Shown: piece after piece, positions 11,110 through 22,855 of the stretch | How the letters are laid out: each line of letters opens with the position of its first letter | How positions within the stretch are numbered: the first letter of the stretch is position 1 | Position numbers and translations under genes: made by a program | DNA from: Paulownia fortunei | Taxonomy: Eukaryota > Streptophyta > Magnoliopsida > Lamiales > Paulowniaceae | Reading direction: 5' to 3' | Length of the DNA stretch: 64,000 nucleotides | Assembly: GCA_019321725.1 (NCBI GenBank) | Contig: CM033115.1 | Coordinates: 6,086,673 to 6,150,672 of the forward strand | The notes under the pieces: generated by a model | The model's input: the letters and a program-made list of their open reading frames with translations, nothing else | Told to the model about the DNA's origin: nothing | Database searches by the model: none

Positions 11110-12160
11110 GAATAAAAAAAAGGGACTCTTCTTGGATAATGATCCAAGAAGCTATAGAGAGGCGATGTTTGACATCAACTCGAAGAAGTAGCAAGAAACC
11201 ATGCAATCCGAGATAAATTCTATGTACTCCAATAAAGTATGGACCTTGGTGGACCCATCACAAAAAAATATTTCAATTGGCTGCAAATGGGTCTACAGGT
11301 GAAAGCTTAGAGTAGATGGAGAGGTAGCAACCTACAAAGCACGTCTGGTTGAAAAATGTTATACTCAAAAGCAAGGAATTGATTATGAAAAAACCTTTTC
11401 AACCAACGGTAATGCTTAAGTCCATCTAGATTCTGCTAGCCATATTTGCATATTATAACTATGAGATATGGCAAATAGATGTGAAGTTCGTATTAATTAA
11501 TGAAAATATTAAGGAGGAGATCTATATAAAGTAGCCAGAAGGCTTCATATCCAGTGGGAGCGAGCAAAAGGTTTGCAAGCTCCAGAGATCCATTTATAAA
11601 CTCAAGTAGGCTTTGAGAAGTTGAAACATCCGGTTGATAAAATAATCAAAAAGTTTAGTTTTCATAAGAATCCAAATGAACCATATGTCTACAAGAAGGC
11701 TAGTAGGAGCACAGTTACATTTATTGTGCTCTATATTGATGACATCCTACTCATTGAGAATGATATAAGGATGTTGCAGTCAAGAAAGACTTGGTTGTCT
11801 AAATAGTTTTCCATAAAGAACTTGGGATATGCATCTTTTATCCAAAGGATAAAGATCTATAGAGATAGATCTAGAAAATTGATCGAACTATCTTAGTCTA
11901 TGTACATAGATAAAGTGCTAAAAAGGTTTAGTATGGATGAATCCAAATGAGGATTCCTGCCTATGAGTTATAGGTTTCAGTCTTTAAGACTATGTCTCCC
12001 AAGATACCTGAAAAGAGAAGTAATAACTCACAAACCTTATACGTATGCTATTGGAAGTATAATATATGCAATGTTGTGTACAAGGCCTGATGTCGTACAT
12101 GTTCTAAGTATCACAAGCAGATATCAGTCCAATCCAGGCAAAGAGAACTAGAAATCTATT
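11110..12160 (+). pseudogene. copia-1 reverse transcriptase, decayed
   Basis: The domain starts with the MQSEINSMYSNKVWTLVDP-like block near 11,200-11,255, followed by CKWVYR (about 11,282) and YKARLVEKCYTQKQGIDYEKTFS (about 11,333-11,402). The polymerase signature YIDD is intact at 11,732-11,743 in an open stretch of 61 codons (11,621-11,806). The C-terminal part with YAIGSIIYAMLCTRPDVVHVLS is at about 12,045-12,110. Stops near 11,419, 11,532, 11,607, 11,804, 11,896 and 11,949 separate the blocks. The order after integrase is diagnostic of Ty1/Copia. Confidence 0.88.
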
Positions 12161-12239
12161 AAGATGATCCTTAAGTACTTGAGAAAGATTAATGATTTCT
12201 TTTTGATATACAACAATGGAGTACTAAAATTAGAGGAAT

Positions 12240-12739
12240 ATATAGACTCTAGTTTTTAGTCCATTATAGATGATTCCAAGTCTATGTCTAGATGCATATT
12301 CACCCTGAATGGTGGAGTGGTTAGTTGGAAGAGTTCCAAGGAAGAAACGACTGCAGATTCTACCACCGAGGTTGAATACATTGCTGCAATAGATGCAGCA
12401 AAAGAAGAAGTTTAGATAAGAAACATCATCGAAGGGTTGGGTGTAGTTTCATCTATTGTTGATCTAGTAATGATTTACTATGATAACAATAGGGCCATTG
12501 TGCAAGCAAAAGAGCCAAGATCTCATCAAAGATCCAAGTAGATAATGAGACGATACCACCTAATCAGAAAGATCATTGTTAGAGGCAACGTTGTTGTGGA
12601 TCGAGTTACTTCAATAGAAAATGCAGCAGACTTACTGACAAAGCCCTTGGCAAAAAAAGTATTCAATTGGTATCACGAGAAGATGGACCTTAGGTACATG
12701 GGTATTAGATCTAGGGCAAGTGGGAGATTGTTAGAGTAA
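12240..12739 (+). pseudogene. copia-1 RNase H, decayed
   Basis: GGVVSWKSSKEETTADSTTE (about 12,313-12,370) is the Copia RNase H signature, followed by VEYIAAIDAAKE and IYYDNNRAIV (about 12,475-12,500) with its conserved Asp. The tail ENAADLLTKPLAKKVF is near 12,619-12,665. Stops at about 12,415 and 12,540 break the frame. The last open stretch runs past the polypurine tract into the 3' LTR, the usual end of Copia pol. Confidence 0.87.
12713..12728 (+). other. copia-1 polypurine tract
   Basis: AGGGCAAGTGGGAGAT directly precedes the 3' LTR start TGTTAGAG at 12,729; it would prime plus-strand DNA synthesis. Confidence 0.8.
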
Positions 12740-12814
12740 GATGCCTTGTGCCCTAATTAGATTGAGTGTATTGTACTCTATTCATTATATTTATAAAATA
12801 ATCTTATTGAGAAT
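12729..12814 (+). mobile_element. copia-1 3' LTR, left part
   Basis: It begins TGTTAGAGTAAGATGCC and breaks off after AGAAT (12,810-12,814), where gypsy-2 is inserted. The sequence resumes at 22,856 with TGAAT then CATATTAAC, matching the uninterrupted order in the LTR at 32,250. Confidence 0.92.
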
Positions 12815-14379
12815 TGTTTGTAAGATATTTTGCAAACCACAAGTGCATGGTGTCAAATTTTAATACAACAATGAGTCGAATATCATATCTACAAGAATTG
12901 TAATAAAATATTATAGCAAGTACCATAGTTGAAACAGTCCTAATTTTATCTAAAAAATCAAGTAATGATTGATAAACAAAGTAGAATAAGATAAAAATTG
13001 CATAATACAAGAGTAAACTTTTAGAAGCAATACAAGAAACACTTTATGGGCAAAAAATTCTAGAGGAATGACTCACTTATCGCCTATATTCTTCCTTCCA
13101 AAATATACTAATTTAAGTCAATAACATATGTAAGTTAAGAATTCTTAAGCTCATCAATTCCCTCAGTTGAGTGCTGAATTGACTATGAGTTCCAACATAA
13201 ATTTTAATATCTCTAAAAAAAGTCAAGAATAAAACTCTACAAAAGTTCAATGAATTCTTTTTCAAACCTTCAAAGGTTTCATAAGCTTCTCAACTCTATG
13301 ATTTTTAGGTTGTGTTATTCTTACGATCATGTATAATCTTCTCTCTCTCGAGTATCGAATCTCATAAATCAACAATCTTAATTAATGGCCAAATAATTAC
13401 GATGCAATATTAAGCAAGATAAAAGAAACAAGATGAATAATTTGAACTAATATTATTTGGAATTCAAAATATATGATCAAATAAGGTTACATCATCCTCT
13501 AGAAAGAAATGTTTAGTTCATCATGTATGAATATAACTTCAAAAAATATATAAGAAAGAACATGGAAATTGTTCACCAATTTTTGAAGTGAGAGGAATGG
13601 TTGAAGCTCTCTTTGTCTCCAAAAATGACTTCCTTGTCTTCAAGAATGCCTTTCTCTGTCCAACAACACCTCCTTCTATCGAGAATACCTTTTCATATCC
13701 CAAAATGTATTTGGAGGCTCTTTGGGGTCCTTAAAATAAGATATGAGATGCCCTAAAGAGGGCAAAAGCTCATTTTGCCCCTTTTATCCATGTGGCAATG
13801 CCTAGGTGCTGACTGGACAACTAGGCATTGAACATTCTATCTAAAACCAATTTCTGCAGCACCTGTATTCTTTTACAATCGATTTTTCTATACTTTCTAG
13901 GCCAAATTGGCTTCTGGTATCTACATAATAATTTCAGACTTAGCTCTTATATTTCTATATCTTCATGAGTCATCTCAATATAATATCTGTGCAGAGAGTT
14001 ATGCCTAAAATATCAAAATATGTCATACTAGTATTAACTCTTGAACTCGATATTTCTCATTGAAATTGAAGGAACTAGATTTTGTGGTAAACATAAAAGT
14101 TGTAGATCTATCTTTTTAATTTTCAATGGATTAAGAATTAATTTAATATGATATTTGAGAAAAGATGTACGATTTAAATACAAACACTGCCATTAATAGC
14201 ATAATAATGCTGGTTCTTTCAAAATTTCAACCAATTTTTTGTTTTTTTTCATTTTCTTCTTATTTTGTCATTATCTACAAGATTTCAAAATAAATGTATA
14301 AAAAGTAATATAAACACTTGAAAACAAACCAAAAGTTAATCAAAAGGCATTGAATTGTTGGTATAAAATCAACTTATCA
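12815..14379 (-). mobile_element. gypsy-2 3' LTR (1,565 bp)
   Basis: It aligns end to end with 21,293-22,855. On the minus strand it starts TGATAAGTTGATTTTATACC and ends TTACAAACA. It includes AT-rich sequence with no gene. Confidence 0.92.
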
Positions 14380-14395
14380 AATACCCACAAACTTG
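14380..14395 (-). other. gypsy-2 polypurine tract
   Basis: On the minus strand AAGTTTGTGGGTATT immediately precedes the 3' LTR; just upstream is CTTGAGGACAAGCAA, the motif shared with the Gypsy copy at 4,350. Confidence 0.7.
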
Positions 14396-15925
14396 AGGAT
14401 TTGCTTGTCCTCAAGTATCAAACATGAATTTTCAATAGCAACCCCTCTATGAATTAGGTAACTAAAGTCAAGAAAGATTTTTCTAACATTTCATCTCAAA
14501 ATATTAGAAAATAATACCAAGTTTACATGTTAACATGCATATTGGTTTCACTTAACTTCATGGTCTTGTGTGTGTGAGTGTGAAAGTAGTAGTTTATCAA
14601 CTTTGATTTATTATTTGGATAGGTTTATAAAGCCAACTACTCATATTTGATCAACTTTTGAAGTACTTACCAAACTCCATAGGCCCATTTTTCACACTAG
14701 TCTCTTCTAATGTAGGCAGATCATAGCATCAAAGATCAAAAAGATTTCTAAAGCTTGTATTGTGAGGCTTGGTTAATGGTAGGAATATATGAAAAATTAT
14801 AGCTAAAAATTACCCATTTTACACGATCATACTAGAACCTTTATGAATGAGCACCAACTTATTCATCAATCCCTTCATTGTTCTTTATTGAACATCCCAT
14901 TTTTCTTCTTTTGATGTTTGATTACCCCAAAACTTATTTTTTTTATTGTATGCAACCGGAGTTTAATTTTTTTAGAGAGTTCAAATCATATACCTCAATT
15001 CTTAATCTCTTCATTTTCATTATTTTTCAATATTTTCTTCTCTTTATTTTTATTTTTTGTTTTGAATACAACAATTCATTCAAGAATGATTGTGTAGAAA
15101 GAAAAAATGGTAGAATATTGGAATTATTTTTTCATAAAGATCGATAATGTGTATAGAGTGTTCAAAAAATTATTTCAATAGGTTCAAGAGGGACACTAGA
15201 GAATAATTTAAGTATATGATGGCTTCAAAGGCTCAAATGGTCCAAAAATGGCCTAAATCATCTCCTTAATGTTATGCCACCTAGGATTTTGCCTCGACTA
15301 GTGATCAGACAAGTTTTAGATATTGGTGGGATCATTTAGGAAATAATTAGACCTTATAAACTGTTTCTAAACAATTAAATGTAACTCAACAAACTACTTA
15401 GTGTATCAAGATTCATAAGACCTCATAAAGTAAATAAAACTAATTTTTGATGTTTAGACATGTATCAAACATACATATTCTAATATTCACTTTTTTTTTT
15501 TCAAACATGCACATAGTTCATCACTAAACTTGATAATTGATAAACTAAACAAGTCAATGAACTAAACTAAACAAGCTACAAACAAGCATTAAACTTCTCA
15601 AACAATAACTAATTATCCTAAAATCCTAAACTCCCCCCCCCCCAAACTTAATATAAGCATTGTCCTCAATGATTGAGAGAATTGTAAAACAAGAGGACTT
15701 TTCTAAAAGTGTGTGGTGTTCTTCTGGAATTAAAACCCTGCTATATTTTTTTTCAGCTTTTAGCCTGCAAAAATGAGTAAAATATCAAGGAACAATCATT
15801 ATGATATGAAACAACACACGAATAACAAAAAATAAAACAACACATATGAAAAGAAGAAAAGAGAGCTTGGGTTACTTCCCAAGAAGCGCTTTGTTTAGTC
15901 TTTAGCTCGATTGAAACCGAATACC
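14396..15925 (-). other. gypsy-2 spacer between integrase and 3' LTR
   Basis: About 1.5 kb without a credible gene on the minus strand. A plus-strand 89-codon frame at 14,878-15,147 is Phe/Ile-rich low-complexity and probably chance. A C11 run at 15,633-15,643 (G11 on the element strand) follows GAGGACAATGCTTATATTAAG, the same motif pair as at 2,797-2,835, so it may be a second polypurine-like tract. Confidence 0.6.
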
Positions 15926-17100
15926 TTATGTTGCTTCTCCAAGTGGAAGACTAGACATTTTCCAAATTTTATTTATGTAAAAATATTTCAACCTTTGACC
16001 ATTGACACAAAATAATATGCCATCCTTACCTTTGGGTTGTACCGCCCCTAATGAAAATGTCATGTTGACAATGAAGGGACCGGACCATCTAGATTTCAAT
16101 TTCCCCAAAAAAAATTTTAATCTAGAATTGAAAAGCAACACAAGTTGTCCGGGTTGAAATTCTCTTCTCAAGATCATTTTGTCATGCCATTGTTTTATTT
16201 TTTCTTTATAAATTTTAGCATTTTCATAGGCATCAAGCCTACATTCCTCTATTAATTGAGTTGCAACAATCTTTTTCTCCAATCACCTTTGTATCAAAAT
16301 TTAATTATTGTATAGCCTAATATGCTCTATGTTCTAGCTCAACGGGGAGGTGACAAGCTTTTCCATAAACTAATCGATAATGAGACATACAAATAGGAGT
16401 TTTATAAGTTGTGCGGTATTCCCATAATGCATCATCAAGCTTATGTGCCTAATCTTTGCTATTAATGCTTACCATTTTCTCTAGGATTTGCTTTACTTTT
16501 CCGTTTGAGATTTCAACTTGTCCATTTGATTGAGGATGGTATCCAAAAGTGACCTTTTAGCTAACACCTTATGTCTTACACCATACTTAGCCAAAAGGTT
16601 ATTAAATATTTTATTGTAAAAATGAGAACCTTCATCACTTACAATTGCTCTAAGTATGCCAAAATGAGTGAAAATATGTTTGTGCAAGAATTTAAGCACT
16701 ACCTTGGCATCATTAGTTGGTGTGGCAATTACTTCTATCTAATTGGAGACATAATCCACAACAAGCAAAATGTATGATCGACCATTTATGGAGCAAATGG
16801 TCCCATGAAATCAATCCCTCAAACATTAAAGAGTTCAACTTCTATCATGTTAGTCAAAGGAAGCTCATGGCGTCTACTAATTATTCCAGCCCTTTCACAT
16901 CGGTCACATGTCTGCACAAAAAGCTTAACAATCCTTAAACAAAGTTGGCTAATAAAAATTGAATTACAATACCTTAAAAGTTGTCCTTGTAGGTCCAAAA
17001 TAACCATCATATAGGGATGAATGACAATGCTTTAGAACTTTATTTATTTCTTCCATTAGAATGCATCTCCGATCACATAATCCGAACACCTTTTGAAGAA
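15926..17100 (-). pseudogene. gypsy-2 integrase, decayed
   Basis: Integrase would insert the cDNA into the genome. Reading on the minus strand, a zinc-finger-like remnant lies near 16,850-17,010, then the core with ILLVVDYVSN (about 16,760; first catalytic Asp) and AIVSDEGSHFYNKIF (about 16,600-16,650; second Asp). The C-terminal part is an open 118-codon stretch (15,926-16,282) with [18 protein letters not shown] and the GPFIV block typical of Gypsy integrase C-termini. Several stops between the blocks and a likely frameshift after the second Asp block (16,490-16,560) make it non-functional. Confidence 0.87.
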
Positions 17101-17336
17101 CAAGGGATCATCCCATAGATATGATTTCACATCAAGTAAAAAAAACATCTTTTGATGATATGTGAGGTCCGGGGGCAATAATCCACCTGCAAGATAATTC
17201 ACAAAATCTATATATCAAGATAAAATATTTTTGATCTCCAAAATAAACTCATCGGGAAAAATTCTTTAATTGGACCTCCAAAGTTCTCATTTTTCTATTT
17301 CAATCTTGATAAATGACCTGCCACCACATTTTCACT

Positions 17337-17651
17337 TCATTTCTTATCTTTGATTTCAAGATCAAATTCTTGAAGAAAGAGTATCCATCGGATTAGCCTT
17401 GGTTTTGTATCTTTTTTAGCAAAGAAGTATCTAATAGCAGCATGATCAATATACACTATCACCTTGGTACCTATAAGATAAGCACAAAATTTATCAAACA
17501 CAAAAACAACAGCTAACAATTCTTTTTCAGTGGTGGTGTAATTTTGTTGGGCATTATCAAATGTTCGACTTGCATAGTAAATGGCCTTAAAAATTTTATC
17601 TCTTATTTGTCCTGACATCGCACCAATCGCATAATTACTAGCATCACACAT
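17337..17651 (-). pseudogene. gypsy-2 RNase H
   Basis: An open 104-codon stretch on the minus strand reads [27 protein letters not shown] (actual [17 protein letters not shown]) and [18 protein letters not shown], matching the Gypsy RNase H motifs in order: the first Asp in CDAS, the Glu in EKELL and the Asp in IDHAA are all present. It follows reverse transcriptase directly, as expected, and ends at a stop after LEIKDKK before the linker to integrase. This is the best preserved domain of the element. Confidence 0.9.
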
Positions 17652-17669
17652 AAGCTTAAATAGTTGGGT

Positions 17670-18560
17670 TCAATCCGGTACCACCATAATAGGAGCTAAA
17701 ATGAGAGCCTTCTTGATGTGATCAAAGAATTGTAGGCAATCATCAGGCTTATCTTTTTCCCAAAGGTTGCATAAAGGTTTTACAATTTTTGAATTTTTTT
17801 TAATAAATCTTCTATAAAACCCGGCATGTCCTAAAAAACTATGAATAGCTTTCACATTTATTGGTGGTGGAGATTTTTCAATAGTAATAATTTTTGCTCA
17901 TTTTACCTCAAGTCTTTCAGAGGATACTCAGTGACCTAGAACAATGCCTTCTTTTTCCATAAAATGGCACTTTTCCCAATTTAAAACAAGGTTAGTCTCT
18001 TCATATCTCTACAAAATAAGAGAAAGATTATGTAGACATATATCAAATATAGAGCCAAAAATTAAAAAATCATCCATAAAAATTTATATTATATTTTTCA
18101 CCATATCATGAAAAATTGCCATCACGCATCTTTGAAATATGGTTGGGGCATCACATAATCCAAATAGCATTTTTTGAAAAGCAAAAGTACCATAAGGGCA
18201 TGTGAATGTTGTTTTCTCTAGATCTTTGGATACTATAAAAATTTGATTGTACACCAAATAACCATCAAGAAAATAATAGTATTGATACCCTGCAAGTTAA
18301 TCTAATATTTGATCAATAAATGGGAGGAAAAAATAGTCCTTACAAGTATTTTTGTTGAGTTTTCTATATTCAATACATACTCGCCAACCTGTAACCATTC
18401 TTATTAGTATTAATTCATCGTTATCATTTTGAATTGTGGTCATGCCACATTTTATGGAACTACTTGAACCGAACTCACTCAAGAACTATCAAAATTTTTA
18501 TAAATAATTCCAGCATTCAACCATTTCAAAACTTCATTTCTTACAACCTCTTTCGTTGTA
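17670..18560 (-). pseudogene. gypsy-2 reverse transcriptase, decayed
   Basis: On the minus strand the domain begins with GWRVCIEYRKLNKNTCKDYFFLPFIDQILD (two overlapping family blocks, about 18,297-18,395), continues with FTCPYGTFAFQKMLFGLCDAP near 18,140-18,205 and the catalytic FMDD at 18,069-18,080 (family: Y/F-x-D-D). The thumb-side block AIHSFLGHAGFYRRFIKK is at about 17,800-17,850. Stops occur near 18,295 and 17,930. The arrangement protease, reverse transcriptase, RNase H, integrase is the Ty3/Gypsy order. Confidence 0.9.
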
Positions 18561-19019
18561 GGATTTGGTCTACGTTGGTGTTCAATAGATGATTTGTAAG
18601 ATCCTTCCATTAGAATTTTATGCATGACAATTGAAGGACTAATGCCTTTTAAATAAAAAAATTAACCAACCAATAGTAGATTTATGCTCTCTTAAAACAC
18701 GAAGTAAATTTTCAACCTCTAAAGGAGATAAAGATGCTGAAATAATTACCGGATAAGTGTTGCTATCACATAAAAATTCATACCACAAATGCTCGGGAAG
18801 TGCTTTCAACTCTGGTGATATTATTTGTTCTTTGATTGTGGTATCTCTTATTGTTTCCTTGCATGTATCATTCTTCAACTCCACCTCACCTGATTCAAGA
18901 AATAGCAAGTAGTGCATTAAATCCTCATTATCAATATCATGGTGATTACCTTGCATTATGGAATGAACAATGCATTACTCTAAAGGTTTGGTAAGAATTT
19001 GTTTGAAAAAATGATCATG

Positions 19020-19520
19020 CAAGCAAGTTTCTAACATTTCAATCCTATTACAAGTATGTGGTTCCTCTTGAATGCACGATAAATATTAAACATCACTTCA
19101 TCCTTATTAACTCTTAGAGTTAATTCAGCATGTTACACATCAATCAAAGCATGCCTGATAGCAAGGAATGGTCAACCAAGAATTAAAGAAATTTCTTGGT
19201 CTTCCTCCATATCTAACACCACAAAATCTGTAGAAAATATGAATTTATCTACTTTTTCCAATATATCTTCAACAACTCCTCTTGGATAGGTAATAGACCT
19301 ATCCACCAATTGCAAGGTGATAGTGGATGGCTTGACTTCTCCAATTCCTAATTTCCTAAAAATAGAACGTGGTATTAAATTAATGCTTGCTCCAAGATCA
19401 CATAATACTTTACCAAAAAAATCCTCCTATGGTACAAAGAGTAGTAAAACTCCCTATATCCTTCAATTTTTAAGGAAGTTTTTTTTCTGTAAAATGGTAC
19501 TACACTCTTCTGTGAGATTC
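19020..19520 (-). pseudogene. gypsy-2 protease, decayed
   Basis: Broken pieces of the Gypsy protease are visible on the minus strand: FRKLGIGEV (about 19,340-19,370), the TITLQLVDRSITYPRGVVEDI stretch (about 19,260-19,325), KVDKFIFSTDFVVLD (about 19,210-19,255) and LAIRHALIDV (about 19,130-19,160). The active-site region near 19,390-19,410 is disrupted by a stop and a likely frameshift. The position between gag and reverse transcriptase is as expected. Confidence 0.75.
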
Positions 19521-19521
19521 A

Positions 19522-21110
19522 CTATTTCAAACTCCACCAATCACCTTTTTTTGACATCACATCTTTCATGAACTTAGCATAGTTGGGAATTTGCTCAAAA
19601 GCATCTACAAAAGGAATATTATTATGAATTTTCTTAAAGATTTCTAGAAATTTTGTAAATTTTGAATCAATCTTTTTTTTTTTTTTGAAATCTATGTGGA
19701 AAAGGAATGGGAATATTAAATTTAGAAGTTTCAAAGTTATGTGTAGATTTTAGCTTCTCAACCCCTATTTATTCATTTGATTGCCTTTCTTCTTCCTTTG
19801 GTTGTTCTTCCATAGGACTTTGACTTGAAGTGCTTGCCATTGGCTCATCAATGTTAGAACGTTTTATTTCCAGCCACTTGATTTTGGTTCCACTTCGAAG
19901 TTGGATGGCTTTGTAATACTCCATTGGATTGAGTCTCAATTTTATCTATCTTTGCTTCATCCTTATTCAATCGGGCTCTTGTCTTGCTAATGAAGTGCTG
20001 ATCAAATCATCCAAAGATATCTTTTTCTCACTTACTTGAAGGTTGGGATTTGGTGGATAGTTGTAACCCAGTGGAGGTTGAAGCACACTTTGATTGTTGG
20101 CATAGAAAAAATTCTCATGATTTCAAAGCCCCGAATAGAGTAGGTAATTGATTTTTCCAAAAATTGAAATTAAAGTGATTGATAAAGTTTACCTACTTAT
20201 TACCATTGGTGTCCATAAATGAAGTGTTAGTGTATACCATAGAGTTCATTCCTTGAGAAGCTCCATTAGAAGTCCAAACTGCAAATTTGTTAGAAAAAAC
20301 AGAAACTTGTGCAGCTAATTGTGCAAATAAATTAACTTAAGAATACCGCCAACCTTTTTAATGGAAGACCTCTTGCAAGGCCATTAATAGCTATTAGTAG
20401 CCATATCCTCAAGCAAAATATAGGCTTCATTTGCGATCTTAGACATCAAAGTCCTACCTGCGGCAGTATCCACTATGGTTCGAGTTTGCCCATTCAAGTC
20501 ATTGTAGAAGTATGATCTGCTACCAATCTTCATAACCATGTTGAGGACACCTTAGAAAATCTTTAAACCTTTCCCAAGCTTCATATAGTGGCTCAAAATC
20601 TTGTTGGCGGAATTTGAGCGATCTCACTCTTGAGTTGAAGTGTCTTGCTTGGTGAAAAGTACTTAGTAAGGAATTTTTGTGTCAAGTTATTCCAACTCGT
20701 TATGCTACATGGTGTAAAAGATTGTAACCATAGCCTAACTCTGTCCTAGAGTGAGAATGGAAATAAGTGAAGTCTAATGGCATTATCGAGCACTCTACAA
20801 ATCTCCAAAAATATGGTTGAGTGTGCATTAGGATCCTCTAGCACATTTCTTCCAAATTAATTTTGTTGTACCATACTAATGAGAGCTAGTTTAAGTTCAA
20901 AATTATTGGCATTGATCGGTTGTCGAGCTATCCTGGAGTAGTTTCGGTTCATGGTTGATTGAAAAAAATTCCAGATAGCTCGTTGTGGTGTGATTATTGC
21001 AATGGAAGATTGACATTCATATTAGCATTATTGATGTTATCCGCTATGGCTTGATTGTCAACTCTTTTTGCTGCTCTAATAGCTTGAAGAGTTCGCTCAA
21101 TTTCTAGATT
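19522..21110 (-). pseudogene. gypsy-2 gag, decayed
   Basis: The C-terminal part is an open 70-codon stretch (19,522-19,734) with IPFVDAFEQIPNYAKFMKDVMSKK, the conserved block that precedes protease in plant Gypsy elements. Upstream, 20,370-20,760 carries fragments of the gag core with several stops; a run of T at 19,673-19,686 probably adds a frameshift. The region ends about 160 bases before the PBS, fitting a gag start near 21,110. Confidence 0.72.
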
Positions 21111-21268
21111 AAAATAACCCAAGTCAAGACTCCTAGCCTTACGCATATAAAATATATATAATCTAATGCAAGATAAGACAACATCAAAACATAGGAAAAA
21201 AGTAAAAACAATCTAAACTAAAATCAAAACTAAGTCATAACAATATTAATACAATTATGATAAAACAA

Positions 21269-21286
21269 TCCCCGACAATGACGCCA
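21269..21286 (-). other. gypsy-2 primer-binding site
   Basis: On the minus strand TGGCGTCATTGTCGGGGA, two bases from the TGGCGCCGTTGTCGGGGA type complementary to tRNA-Asp. It lies six bases inside the 5' LTR. Confidence 0.85.
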
Positions 21287-21292
21287 AAAATT

Positions 21293-22855
21293 TATTCATA
21301 AGATATTTTACAAACCGCAAGTGCACGATGTCAAGTTTTAATACAACGGTGAGTTGAGTATCATATCCACAAGGATTATAATAAAAAATTACAGAAAGTA
21401 CCGCAATTCAAATAGTCCCAATTTTATCTAGAAATCAAATGATGATTGGTAAACAAAGTAGAATAAGATAAAAATTACAAAAGACAAGAGTGGAGTACTT
21501 AGAAGTAATACAACAAACACCTTATGAGCAAGAAAGTCTAGAGGAATAACTCACCTAATTATCACTTATGTTCTTCCTTCCAAAACATACCAATTCAAGC
21601 CAAGAACACATATAAATTAAAAATTATTAAGCTCATAAATTTCCTCTCTCGAGTGTCGAATTAACTATGGTTCCAACATAAATTTTAATATCTCCATAAA
21701 AACTCAAGAATAAAACTGTATAAAAGTTCAATGAATTCTTCTTCAAAACTTCAAAGGTTTCTTAAGTTTCTCAACTCTGTAATTCCTACATTGTGTTATC
21801 CTTATGATCATGTATAATCTTTCCTCTTTTGAGTGTCGAATCTTATACATCAATAATCTCAATTAAAGGCCAAATAATCAAGATGCAATACCAAGTAAGA
21901 CAACACAAACAAGATGAATAATTTGAACTAATATTATTTGGATTTCAAAACATAGAATCAAATAAGGTTACATCATAATCTAGAAAGAAAAAAAATAGTT
22001 CATCATGTATTAATATAACTTCAAGAAATACATAAAAAAGAACATAAAAATTGGTGACCAATTTTTGAAGTGAAATGAGTGGTTGAAGCTCTCCTTGTCT
22101 CTAAGAATGGCTTTCTTGTCTTCAAGAATGACTCTCTCTATCCAGCAGCACCTCCTTCTGTTCAAAATACCTTCTCACATCCCAAAATACCTTTGGAGGC
22201 TCTGTGGGCTCCTTAAAATAAGATGGGAGATACCCTACAGCGGGCAAAAAGCCCATTTTTCTCTTTTTATCCATGTGGCAGTACCTAAGCATTGAACATT
22301 CTGTCTAAAACTAGTTTCTGCAGTGCCTGTGTTCTTTTCCAGCTGATTTTTCACCATTTTCTATGCCAAAATAGCTTTTGGTGCTTTCATAATAATTTTA
22401 GCCTAGCTCTTAGATTCCTATATCTTCATGAATCATCTCAATATGACATATGTGTAGAGAGTTATGCCTAACATACGAAGATATGTCATACTAGATAATT
22501 TCAGTCCAATGTTGACTTTTGAACTTGGTATTTTTCATTGAAATTGAAGGAATTGAATTTTGTGGTAAACATAAAAGTTGTAGATATATTTTTTTGGTTT
22601 TCCAATGGGTTAAGAATCAAGTCAATATAATATTGAAAAAATATTTATGATTGAAATACAAATACTGCCATCCGTAGCAGCACAATGCGGGTTCTTTCAA
22701 AATTGCAACCACGATTTTATTTCTTTCCATTTTCTTCTTATTTTTCTACTACCTACTAGATTTCAAAAATAAATGCACAAAATAGCATAAACACTTGAAA
22801 ACAGACCAAAAGTTAAGGAAAAGACATGAATTATTGGTATAAAACTAACTTATCA
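21293..22855 (-). mobile_element. gypsy-2 5' LTR (1,563 bp)
   Basis: On the minus strand it runs from TGATAAGTTAG (22,855 downward) to CTTATGAATA at 21,293; the terminal CA has become TA. It aligns with the 3' LTR over its whole length. Confidence 0.92.

Larger units (their letters stand above)
12815..22855 (-). mobile_element. gypsy-2, complete-length Ty3/Gypsy retrotransposon nested in copia-1
   Basis: The element is 10,041 bp on the minus strand: 5' LTR (21,293-22,855), PBS, gag, protease, reverse transcriptase, RNase H, integrase, long spacer, polypurine tract, 3' LTR (12,815-14,379). LTR outer ends are TG/CA. The flanking 5 bases are AGAAT and TGAAT, a target duplication with one change. 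The two LTRs, 1,563 and 1,565 bp, differ visibly at roughly one base in seven in the first 130 bases, so the insertion is old. All coding domains carry stops. Confidence 0.93.

Noticed and set aside
14878..15147. 89-codon plus-strand frame rich in Phe and Ile, in the position where some Gypsy elements have an env-like gene
   Set aside because: Opposite strand to gypsy-2, low complexity in T-rich DNA, no motif. Probably chance.
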